From: Candidatus Binatia bacterium
Lineage (GTDB): Bacteria > Desulfobacterota > Binatia > UBA1149 > JAJCZL01
Assembly: GCA_028278325.1 (NCBI GenBank)
Contig: JANQEO010000072.1
Span: 35,319 to 99,318, forward strand
Length of the DNA stretch: 64,000 nucleotides
Reading direction: 5' to 3'
Part shown: positions 53,110 to 61,700 of the stretch, piece after piece
How the letters are laid out: each line of letters begins with the position of its first letter
Position numbering within the stretch: the first letter of the stretch is position 1
Made by a program: the position numbers and the translations under genes
The notes under the pieces: generated by a model
What the model saw: only the letters and a program-made list of their open reading frames with translations
The model's database searches: none
What the model was told of the DNA's origin: nothing

Positions 53110-53279
53110 CTTGGAAACCCCCTTGCCTTCTCGCGGCACTGTAGAAGATGTGCATCTTCCATGCCAGGAGCGTGCGATATCGGGGTGCGGGATACCGTGC
53201 TGGACCTCTGGGCGCTTCCCGAAAGTGGGAAGCCGCGTGTCGACCTGGAGAACCGAAGGTCGAGCCTCGGCGCCAGCGC

Positions 53280-53777
53280 TCAAGGCCTGGCCAGCGCCAC
53301 AGCGATAGCTACGATGATCAACCCGAGCGCCAGATTGAGGCGGCCAAGCCGGGTCGCCCAGCGACGGTAGACCTCGGCCTCTGACGGATTGGACTCGCCG
53401 GCCGCGACCGTGCGAGCTCTCGGCCCGATGAAGAAATCATGGGCGACACTCAGACCCAACATGGCTACGAACACGAGAAGCTTCACCGCCAACAGGCTGC
53501 CGAACCTCCCTGCCCAGAATTGAGGATCCACATAGCTCGACAGAGCGACCCCGCGATACGACGCGTTGACCAATCCGGTGAGTACGAGTACCGCCAACAA
53601 CAGCCAACTCATCGATCGAAATCGCCGTCCTACGGGTCCGATGAGCGAAGCGGCCAGCTGACTGTCGCCGCGTTGTCGCATCACCGGAATCAATACGAGG
53701 CTCATGAACAGCATCCCACCGATCCAGGCTATGGCCGCGAGCAGGTGCAACCATACCGACACCAGGTAAAGCGACAC
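53280..53777 (-). CDS. CopD-like four-span membrane protein
   Basis: The 165-residue product has four predicted spans (about 7-28, 50-70, 85-105, 140-162). The WLHLLAAIAWIGGMLFM segment and a His in the third span (VAHDFFIG) recall the CopD/DUF2269 family of copper or heme-linked membrane proteins. GTG 53777 is 3 bases after the stop of the radical SAM gene, so the two are coupled. Given that pair, a role in cofactor or copper handling near the radical SAM product is possible. Confidence 0.72.
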   Translation of the reverse strand: MSLYLVSVWLHLLAAIAWIGGMLFMSLVLIPVMRQRGDSQLAASLIGPVGRRFRSMSWLLLAVLVLTGLVNASYRGVALSSYVDPQFWAGRFGSLLAVKLLVFVAMLGLSVAHDFFIGPRARTVAAGESNPSEAEVYRRWATRLGRLNLALGLIIVAIAVALARP

Positions 53778-53780
53778 GGC

Positions 53781-54917
53781 TCAAGCCCCGGCCCACTGAG
53801 GAGGCGTATAGGCGCAACCCGGGTCGGAGGCGAGATAGTCACCGGTCATTGCGTGGGCACGAGCACGCGAGCCACCGCACACGTCGGCGTACTCGCAAGC
53901 GCCGCACTTGCCCTTCAAGAGCCCCGGATCGCGCAGCTCCCTGAACAGGGGCGAATCACGGTATACGGCTGCGAGCGAATCCCTACGAATGTTGCCGGCA
54001 CACACGGGCAGAAACCCCGAGGGAAAAATGTTACCGAGATGGTCCACGAACAGGAATCCTTTGCCCGAGTTGACCGCCTTCGGCGACATCCCGATCCCGT
54101 TGGCAACACCGCGGGGCCGGGCGAGGATATGATCGATCCTTTCCTGTGTGCCCGCTCCGTCACCGGCAACCGCGCTCTCGCTCTCGATTACGAACCGCCT
54201 GTAGTGGGGCGCCTCCGTTAGCTTCACAATGAAGGACGCTTCACGGTTGAGCCTATGTAGACGATCAAAGACGGTCTCGAATTGGGCCGGGGTCAATCCG
54301 CTCATCTCCGTCGCTCGCCCCGTGGGTATCAAGAAGAAGACTTCCCAAAACACGATGTCGAGAGACTTGGCCAATGTGACCATGTCTTCGAGGTACTCGA
54401 AGTTCCACGCCGCGAAGCAGGTGTTGATCTGCACGGGCAGCCCGACCTGGTGAGCGTAGTCGACGCCCTCCACCGTCTTGTCGAAAGATCCCGGCACACC
54501 GCGGAAGCGATCGTGGGTGTCCGCCGAGGGCCCATCGATGCTGAACGCCACCTGGTCGAGCCCGGCCTCGGCAAGGCGGCGCACTCGATCCTGCGTCAAC
54601 AGCTCAGTGGCTGCGGGGATGGTACCCATGCGCAAACCCTGAGCCTTGCCATGGGCGACCAGCTCGTCGAGGTCCGGCCTGTTCAGAGGATCGCCGCCGG
54701 AGAGGATGAATATCGGCGTTCTCATCGAGGCAACTTCCTCGATGACCCGTTCTCCTTCCTCGGTAGTCAGTTCTCCCGGATCACGGCCCGGAATGGCTTC
54801 CGCTCTGCAGTGCAGGCAGGCCAACCCGCAGGAGCGCGTTGTTTCCCAGATGACGAGAAAAGGGCTGTCCGAAAAGTCGACCGCTCCGGGATGTCCAGCG
54901 TGCTTGCCGTGCTTCAC
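53781..54917 (-). CDS. Radical SAM/SPASM-domain enzyme
   Basis: The 378-residue product has the radical SAM cluster motif C30-x3-C34-x2-C37 (SCGLACLHC) and GGDPLNR for SAM binding. A C-terminal SPASM-type iron-sulfur region contains PVCAGN and CGACEYADVCGGSRARAHA. The pattern matches AhbD/NirJ-related or peptide-modifying radical SAM proteins (TIGR04053-like). With the CopD-like protein it may act in heme or tetrapyrrole modification, or in modifying a small peptide; no precursor peptide was found. The start is GTG 54917. Confidence 0.88.
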   Translation of the reverse strand: MKHGKHAGHPGAVDFSDSPFLVIWETTRSCGLACLHCRAEAIPGRDPGELTTEEGERVIEEVASMRTPIFILSGGDPLNRPDLDELVAHGKAQGLRMGTIPAATELLTQDRVRRLAEAGLDQVAFSIDGPSADTHDRFRGVPGSFDKTVEGVDYAHQVGLPVQINTCFAAWNFEYLEDMVTLAKSLDIVFWEVFFLIPTGRATEMSGLTPAQFETVFDRLHRLNREASFIVKLTEAPHYRRFVIESESAVAGDGAGTQERIDHILARPRGVANGIGMSPKAVNSGKGFLFVDHLGNIFPSGFLPVCAGNIRRDSLAAVYRDSPLFRELRDPGLLKGKCGACEYADVCGGSRARAHAMTGDYLASDPGCAYTPPQWAGA

Positions 54918-54931
54918 CTAGGTCTCCGACG

Positions 54932-56551
54932 TCAGCCTCTGTCTTCGGTGTAGACGTTGGGCGCGTCGGGGGCGAACGCATCCAGCAAAAAACGCTCTTG
55001 CGGTTTCTCGGATGCCGTCTTGGGAATCTGATCGACGACTTGAAGGTAGCTCGGCACGAAGTTGGATTCGAGATCACGGCGGCATCGCTCGAAAACGGAT
55101 GCAACCGAGAAGGTCTCCTTGTCGGCGGGCACAACAGCCGCCACCACGTCTTTCTCGCCGGGAGCCCCAGAGGCCGCCGGCACTCCGTATACGAAGGTGT
55201 CGGTGACACTCGGGTCTTCGGCCACGACCTTCTCCACGAAACCCGGATTGACGAAGTCACCGTTATGGCGGATGCCGCCACCCTTGCGGTAATCGAAGAA
55301 GAACCAACCATCGGCATCGCGGTGACCCATGTCCCCGCTTCTGAGCCAACCACCGTGAATCTTCTTCTTGGAAGCCTCTTCGTTGCCGAAGTATTCCACC
55401 TCGGCCTTCCCCCCGATAGGCCGTGAAACGATCTCGCCGATCTCACCCGGGGCGCACTCGTTGTCGCCCTCGCCGACCACTTTCATCTCCAGATTGGGCG
55501 CCGGCTTGCCGAAGCTCCCGATAGGCCCCTGCCCGACCGGCTTGTAGGCCAACCCGCCCTCGATCGCGCCGTACCACTCGAAGATGTCGACACCGAAACG
55601 CTTCTCGAAAGCCTCCCAGATCGCCGCCGGCATGCCGGCGCTGATGACCATTCTGACGGGGTTGTCGGCATCATCATCACGGGCCGGCTCCGCGTAGATC
55701 GCGGTCGCCATCCCACCGAGCAGTGAGAATGTCGTGCAGCCGAGACGTCGGCAGATTCTCCAGATCGCGGACTTGGTGAAGCGGCGGCTGAACACGCCCC
55801 GAACTCCCATATACAACGACGGGCCCAAGGTAACCGCCTGAGCATTGCCATGGGTCAGCGACAAACCTGTGTAGGGACGCTCGTCGGGCTGGTAGCCTAG
55901 CAGGGCGCCAAGCATCGCAAACAACCCGAAGCGTTCGTTGGGGAAGACCACACCCTTGGGATCACCCGTAGTGCCCGATGTGTAGATGATCTGAAGAGGA
56001 GCCGACGGAGAGTCGAGTCTGGAGTCGACGGTGGGCGCAGACTTCGACAGAACCTCCGCGAAAGACGTTGCCCCGCGCACGTCGCTCAAAGCGGGACCGC
56101 CGGAAAACTCATCGTCTTCGAGAACGATGACCCATTCCAGCCCGGGAACCTTGGCGCGAATCTCTTCTATCTGCCCGATACAATAGGTGGCACACACCGC
56201 GCCTTTACAGCCGGCATCGTTCAACGTGTACGCGAGCTTTTCACCCTTGGTACGTGGGTCGATGGGAACCGACACGCAGCCGGTGGTCGACGCGCCGACC
56301 ATGGTTTCCACGAACTCCGGGTGGTTGCGCATCATCAAGGCGAACCGGTCGCCTACCGCCAAGCCCCGCGAGACCAGATCGGCCGCTACACGATTGCCGT
56401 TCTCCCGTAGCTGGGCATAGGTTCTATACTCGTCCGCGAACCGGCCGTTGCTGGAATCCTCGCGTTCGAATGTGATGACGTCGAGGTCGGGATTCTGTTC
56501 GGCTCGAGCCGCTACCAGCCCTGCCAGAGTCATCTCGTTGTGTTCGGCCAT
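54932..56551 (-). CDS. AMP-binding acyl-CoA synthetase (CaiC/FadD-like)
   Basis: The 539-residue product has the AMP-binding P-loop YTSGTTGDPKG, the A5-like FEWYGAIEGG segment, the A7 motif WLRSGDMGHRD and the hinge KGGGIRHNG (similar to RxKxxIRRxG). The final catalytic Lys lies near KTASEKPQERF. It should activate a carboxylic acid to its CoA thioester, the entry step to beta-oxidation. The product is closest to carnitine/crotonobetaine-CoA or long-chain ligases by eye. It lies 9 bases from the SCP2 thiolase in the same direction. Confidence 0.9.
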   Translation of the reverse strand: MAEHNEMTLAGLVAARAEQNPDLDVITFEREDSSNGRFADEYRTYAQLRENGNRVAADLVSRGLAVGDRFALMMRNHPEFVETMVGASTTGCVSVPIDPRTKGEKLAYTLNDAGCKGAVCATYCIGQIEEIRAKVPGLEWVIVLEDDEFSGGPALSDVRGATSFAEVLSKSAPTVDSRLDSPSAPLQIIYTSGTTGDPKGVVFPNERFGLFAMLGALLGYQPDERPYTGLSLTHGNAQAVTLGPSLYMGVRGVFSRRFTKSAIWRICRRLGCTTFSLLGGMATAIYAEPARDDDADNPVRMVISAGMPAAIWEAFEKRFGVDIFEWYGAIEGGLAYKPVGQGPIGSFGKPAPNLEMKVVGEGDNECAPGEIGEIVSRPIGGKAEVEYFGNEEASKKKIHGGWLRSGDMGHRDADGWFFFDYRKGGGIRHNGDFVNPGFVEKVVAEDPSVTDTFVYGVPAASGAPGEKDVVAAVVPADKETFSVASVFERCRRDLESNFVPSYLQVVDQIPKTASEKPQERFLLDAFAPDAPNVYTEDRG

Positions 56552-56560
56552 AGCCTCGAC

Positions 56561-57793
56561 TCAACGCCCGAGAATCGTCACGCACATAGCAGCGGCATCG
56601 GTACCTATGTTCCCGCCACCGTTGTGCGCCAATGCCAGCTTGGCACCCTCGACCTGCCGCTGGCCGGAACGGCCCTGAAGCTGCTCGGTGAGTTCGACGA
56701 TCTGAGCGATCCCGGTTGCGCCGACCGGATGGCCCTTCCTGAGCAGACCGCCGGAAACATTAACCGGGATGCGGCCACCCAGCTTGGTATCTCCGTTGTC
56801 GACCAACGAGCCACCCTCGCCCTTGTCACACAACCCGAGAGATTCGTATGCAATGAGTTCCGCCGGGGCCGAGGCATCGTGGCATTCGATGACGTCGATA
56901 TCGGACGGGCCCACGCCCGCCTCCTCGTAGGCTTCGCCCGCACAGAGCTCGACCGTCCCCGGCTCGTCGGGGCCGTGGTCCCAACCCGAATGCAGCACCG
57001 TGGACAGGACTCTGACGGGATCGCTGATGCCCATCTCCTCGGCCTTGCTTTCACTCACGACGATGGCAGCGGCCGATCCATCACCGATGGGTGAACACAT
57101 CGGTCGGGTAAGCGGCTCGGCTATCATCGGCGCGTTTAGCACGTCATCCACCGTCATCTCGTCGCGGAACTGGGCGCGCGGATTCATGCTGCCATGGAAA
57201 GAGTTCTTAGCCGCTACGCCTGCGAACTGTTCGGCCGTCGTCCCGTACCTCTCCATGTGCGCTCGGGCAACGGCGGCATAGATATCCATGAACATAGACC
57301 GCTTCTCACCGGCGCCGGAGCTGGCCGACTCGGCCCCTCCGGCCTTGGCGCTCTCTTTGAGGCCTTCGATGATCATCCCGAGGACTTCCACGTCGACCGC
57401 GCCGGTGAAGGCAGAGAACGTCTTCTTCTTGTCGGGGTGGTAGAGCTTCTCCACACCGACCGCCAACACGGTGTCATAGTAGCCGGCCGACACCATGGCA
57501 CAGGCCTGGTTGAAAGCCGTCGAGGCGCTGGCGCAAGCATTCTCGACATTGATGACAGGAATGCTTCCGATACCGATCGAGCGCAGGACCACTTGGCCAC
57601 GGATGCTCTCCTGGCCGGTAATGAGACCAGCAGCGGCGTTGCCCAGATAGGCCGCTTGGATATCGGAAGCCTTGATGCCCGCGTCACTGATCGCGGCCGT
57701 GATCGCTTCCGCACCCAAGGCCTTGAGCCCCGTGTCCAGGTGCTTGCCGAAGTTGCTCATGCCGACGCCGGCAATTATCGCGTTGGTTTTCAT
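56561..57793 (-). CDS. SCP2-type thiolase
   Basis: The 410-residue product starts at ATG 57793 (MKTNAIIAGVG), with GAGGACCAAGAGTA upstream. The nucleophile Cys lies in NVENACASAS, the catalytic His in RKGHPVGATG, and the C-terminal loop is AHNGGGNIG. It belongs to the same SCP2/lipid-transfer class as the protein at 1841, but the two differ in detail. It is paired with an acyl-CoA ligase and a nitroreductase, so it likely works on a distinct acyl-CoA in a side pathway. Confidence 0.9.
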   Translation of the reverse strand: MKTNAIIAGVGMSNFGKHLDTGLKALGAEAITAAISDAGIKASDIQAAYLGNAAAGLITGQESIRGQVVLRSIGIGSIPVINVENACASASTAFNQACAMVSAGYYDTVLAVGVEKLYHPDKKKTFSAFTGAVDVEVLGMIIEGLKESAKAGGAESASSGAGEKRSMFMDIYAAVARAHMERYGTTAEQFAGVAAKNSFHGSMNPRAQFRDEMTVDDVLNAPMIAEPLTRPMCSPIGDGSAAAIVVSESKAEEMGISDPVRVLSTVLHSGWDHGPDEPGTVELCAGEAYEEAGVGPSDIDVIECHDASAPAELIAYESLGLCDKGEGGSLVDNGDTKLGGRIPVNVSGGLLRKGHPVGATGIAQIVELTEQLQGRSGQRQVEGAKLALAHNGGGNIGTDAAAMCVTILGR

Positions 57794-57835
57794 TACTCTT
57801 GGTCCTCTATCGAGCCCGTTCGCACTCGGCAAACG

Positions 57836-58624
57836 TCAAATCAACCCGGCCCCCTTTATATCCAAAGCCTTCTGCAGCCACTCGAGCTCGGCCTCACGCC
57901 ATTCGGCAGGCGCCTGTTCTTGGATCATGTTGTCACGTTGCAACTCCGCGACCACCTCTTCGGAGCGCGGAAACGGCTTGCCGTAGCCGTTCATGTGAAA
58001 CAGATCGCCGAACGGCAGGCGTGGTCTCTGTCCTCCGGCATCGGGGCTCTCGGCCGGGTATCCGACCGTCTGCAGCAGGATCACACGGCAGGCGTCGGGC
58101 AGTCCCAGACGTTGACGAATCTCGTCCATGTTGGGTCCCGACAGACAACAGGTCCCCAATCCCTGCTCGAATGCCACCAAGGTCGCCTGGGCTATGCCTT
58201 GGCCGCAGTCGACCTCGCTCAGACCCGGCGCCTTTAGAAGGTCCTGAATGCCTTCGAAGATCGGCAGGAGTTGCTCCTCGAGGGCTTTCTCCTTGTTCTC
58301 ACCGACACCCAGGGCACCGGCCCGCAGCAACTCGCGTAGACGGTCTGACTGTTCGTCGATGGCGTCGGTGTCCAGGTACCAGACGATGGTGACCGGCGCG
58401 GCCCGGATCTGGAACCCGGCAACGGGTGCGGTGAGCGCCTCGCGCACGTCGTCCGGCGCGGTATCGCGAAAGACCACCACTGCTCGAAGGGTGGAGACGT
58501 TGCCCCAATGCGACGCCAACCGGGCGGCCTCCAGCATCCGTTGTATCTTCTCCGGTTCGACCGGCCTGTACGGCCTCATAAAACGTATCGAACGGCGTCG
58601 GCCGATAGCCTCTCTCAGTTCCAT
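57836..58624 (-). CDS. Nitroreductase-family protein
   Basis: The 262-residue product starts at ATG 58624 with a strong GGGAGGATCAC site. MELREAIGRRRSIRFMRPYRP is the FMN-phosphate binding start, and RLASHWGNVSTLRAVVV and CGQGIAQATLVAFEQGLGTC match the conserved cofactor and dimer segments. It carries a 30-residue insertion around DTDAIDEQSD. Likely an NAD(P)H-dependent reductase of an unknown substrate. It is the first gene of a leftward operon with the SCP2 thiolase and ligase. A second nitroreductase is at 1191. Confidence 0.87.
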   Translation of the reverse strand: MELREAIGRRRSIRFMRPYRPVEPEKIQRMLEAARLASHWGNVSTLRAVVVFRDTAPDDVREALTAPVAGFQIRAAPVTIVWYLDTDAIDEQSDRLRELLRAGALGVGENKEKALEEQLLPIFEGIQDLLKAPGLSEVDCGQGIAQATLVAFEQGLGTCCLSGPNMDEIRQRLGLPDACRVILLQTVGYPAESPDAGGQRPRLPFGDLFHMNGYGKPFPRSEEVVAELQRDNMIQEQAPAEWREAELEWLQKALDIKGAGLI

Positions 58625-58759
58625 GTGATCCTCCCGATATTGTGCGCGCCTCGCAGTCAGACCATATCGTCGGCGCAATGAAATCCCCAAGGGATTGTTA
58701 CGCCCTGTTTCGATCTGTGCCAAGCGATCAGCGCTCGGCCGACCGTGGCGGCGTGATGT

Positions 58760-61700
58760 CTACTGAGTGACGGCCCCGAAAGCGGTGGCCATATCGACGG
58801 GAGGCGAACGTCCGTAGTTCGTCCACATGTCGTAGAGCAGGCCCCCGCGGTGGTCGGTGGGGAACCCGCTCGTACGCTCGATGCAGTCGTTCGGGAACAT
58901 GTTGGTATCGGCTTCGTTGACCAGGAAGTCGATGTATTCCTTGCTCGACGTCTGGTAGCGCAACACGACGTCGAGCACGACAGGCCCTACGGTTCCGGGC
59001 GGAATCGGAATCGAATAGTCGACCTCGTCGAAGTTGACGAGTACGCCCGAGCCCGGCGACGTCTCCGGATAGCTGTAGTTGACAGGCTCCATCTCGGGAT
59101 CGCTGCCGCCGGTGAAGCCCAACGGAGGTATCCGGTTGTCCTTGGCGATGCAGTCGTTGAGCACGAAGTGGAATATCTCCGCGCCGCCGCTGTTGGCCGC
59201 GTCGCACTCGTTGGTTCCGTTGAGGTTCCAGATCCCGTGCTTGACCTCGTAGACCTGCAGTTGCGGATCCTTGGTGAGGACTCCGGTCAACGGGTCGTAC
59301 GCGCCGCTCTGCCAGAACACCGTGTCGGTTTCGTCCCTGGCGCGCAGGTGCAGCCACATGCGTCTGCCTTCCGGATAGCCCGTGGGCAACTTGTGCCCGG
59401 TAAGGTTGGTGACGGTAACGGTCACATCCAGGTCGGTGCCGGGCACGAAGTTGATCGGCGCGGAGAGATTCACCGTCGCCGACTGGTTCTGGAGCATGTC
59501 GAGAGCCCAATCCCGGCTCGCCTGGAGATTGGTGTCCAGGTTCAGGTTCGGGTACTCCTGCCGCAACACGTCGGGGATCCATGCGTTTCCGCCGGCGAAC
59601 TGATGGATCGGCATGTCGCCGCTATGGTCGTTCAGCAAGAACGAGCTGGCATACGACGGGCTTTCGAGCGAGTCGGGCATGTGGCAGTTCTGGCAAGTCT
59701 GGAAGTTGCCTCCCGACGGCCCGAAGTCACTGTTCTCCCACTCATCGAAGGTCCTCTCGATCGGGAACGGTATGCCCGTATCGACGCCTCCGTCGATGAG
59801 CGTGATCACCGGGTTGGTCACGTTGTGGCAATTGCCGCACATGTCCGAGCTCTCCAAGTACGGTGAATAGGCCCAGGCATGGGGTGGTGCGGTGCCGTCG
59901 GCCGGATAGTCGTACGGACCATGCCTACACGGCACCGAACCGCAGTCGCCGTCGTCGAGCCAGAACTGCCCGTTTTCGAAGTACACGCTGTCTTGACCCG
60001 GAGGCGGAGTGGGATTCACCTTCATGCGGTGACACAAGCTACACTCCAGTCCGTCGAAATCGTTATCGGTCTCGTCGATCTTGCCGACCAACGAGCAACC
60101 ATCGGCGCTGCCGGTGGGAGGCTCCGAACGACCCTCCAGCCAGGCGCCGGGGGCGTGGCAACGCAGACACCACTCGCCGACACCGGGAAGATCGTTGTTG
60201 GCTACGTCCAGAGCGGCCCAGAACAAGGGATCACGTCCGGATTGAGCCATCATGGATCCCGACCAAGTCGTCCAAGGCTCTATGTGCGCCGCCCCGTCGT
60301 AGTCGCCGTGGCAGGCTTTGCACTGACCCGCGCTCGTTAGGGGATGATTGAGTCCGGGCTGAGTCCCGTTGGCAGTGAAGACCGAGGAAAGCTCGCAGGT
60401 GCCACTGATCTTGTTACACGTCTGCCCCGTCGGGCATGTGTCCGTACCTGTACAAACGCCTGCAGAACAAACGTCGGAGGCAGTGCAAGGCAGGCCGTCG
60501 TCACACACATCGGTGTTATTGGTGTATTCGCACAGACCGGCGTTGCAGGTGTCGTCCGTGCAGGGATTGCTGTCGTCGCAGTCCGGATCGGTAAGGCACG
60601 AAGACGGGAAATTCTGCTGCGCGTACGCGCCGATGTCGGCGGCGCCCTGGTCCGTGCCTGCAATCGCCAGCCAACTCGGCATCGGCGTTCCCGGATTGCC
60701 CACCCTCACCTTGTGAAGCAGCTTCCAGGGATCCTCGACCGCAACGGTTCCCACCCAGCGTGGATCTTCGGGGGTGCCGAAGTTGATCGTGGTTCCGTCG
60801 GCGCCGTGACAGCTGATACACACGGGTTGACCGTTGATCGTGTAGTTGTCCTCTCCCTGAACCGGATCACCGATGAACAGGTTGTTGGAGTCGATGTAGG
60901 TATCCGTGTCGATGACGAGAGTCTGGATGAAGCTGACCAGATCGGCGACGTCCTGGTCGTCGAGGCCGTACATCCCGAAGCCATGGCCGTCGGGCGCCGT
61001 GTCGCTCTTGATAAGATCAAACATCGTCGCCGCGTCCATGGTAGTGGCGAACACCCCGGGTATCCCTGTAGCGTGCTCGCCCGTACCGTAGGCGCCCGCA
61101 GCTCCCTTGTAGTCCCAGCCGTGACACTCCTTGCAACGGAAGGTCTCGCTGCCCGACTGGATACCCACCGGCGGATACAGAGGATGGTCTCCCGTCGGCT
61201 CCATCGCGCCCGTCTCGAGCCACCAGCGGTCCCATAGTCGGCCGCCACGGATCGGGTCGCCGGCGGAACAAACACGGGTTGCTTCGTCACAAGCCTGCCC
61301 GGGGCACGCGCTGATTCCGTCCATGCAAGTGCCTGCCGTGCACATCTCGAGACCGTTGCATCCCAAGCCGTCGTCACAGTCCTCGTCGAGGACACAGCTC
61401 AGCGGCGGATCACTACCCACGATTATCAAGAGGTTCTGCCGGTCGACGCCGCCGTTGCCGTCATTGACCTCTACGCCGACGACGTAAGAACCAGGCACCG
61501 TGTAGACATAGCTGGGCGCTACGTCGGTGGAATCCGTGTAGAACCCGTCACCGTCGAGATCCCAATCGTAGGACAATATGTCGCCGGCATCGGGATCGCT
61601 TGAATCAGATGCATCGAAGTTCACCGTCAACGGAGCCCTGCCACTGCTTACGTCGGCTGCAGCAGCCGCGACCGGCGTCTGATTTCCGGGCGAGTACGTT

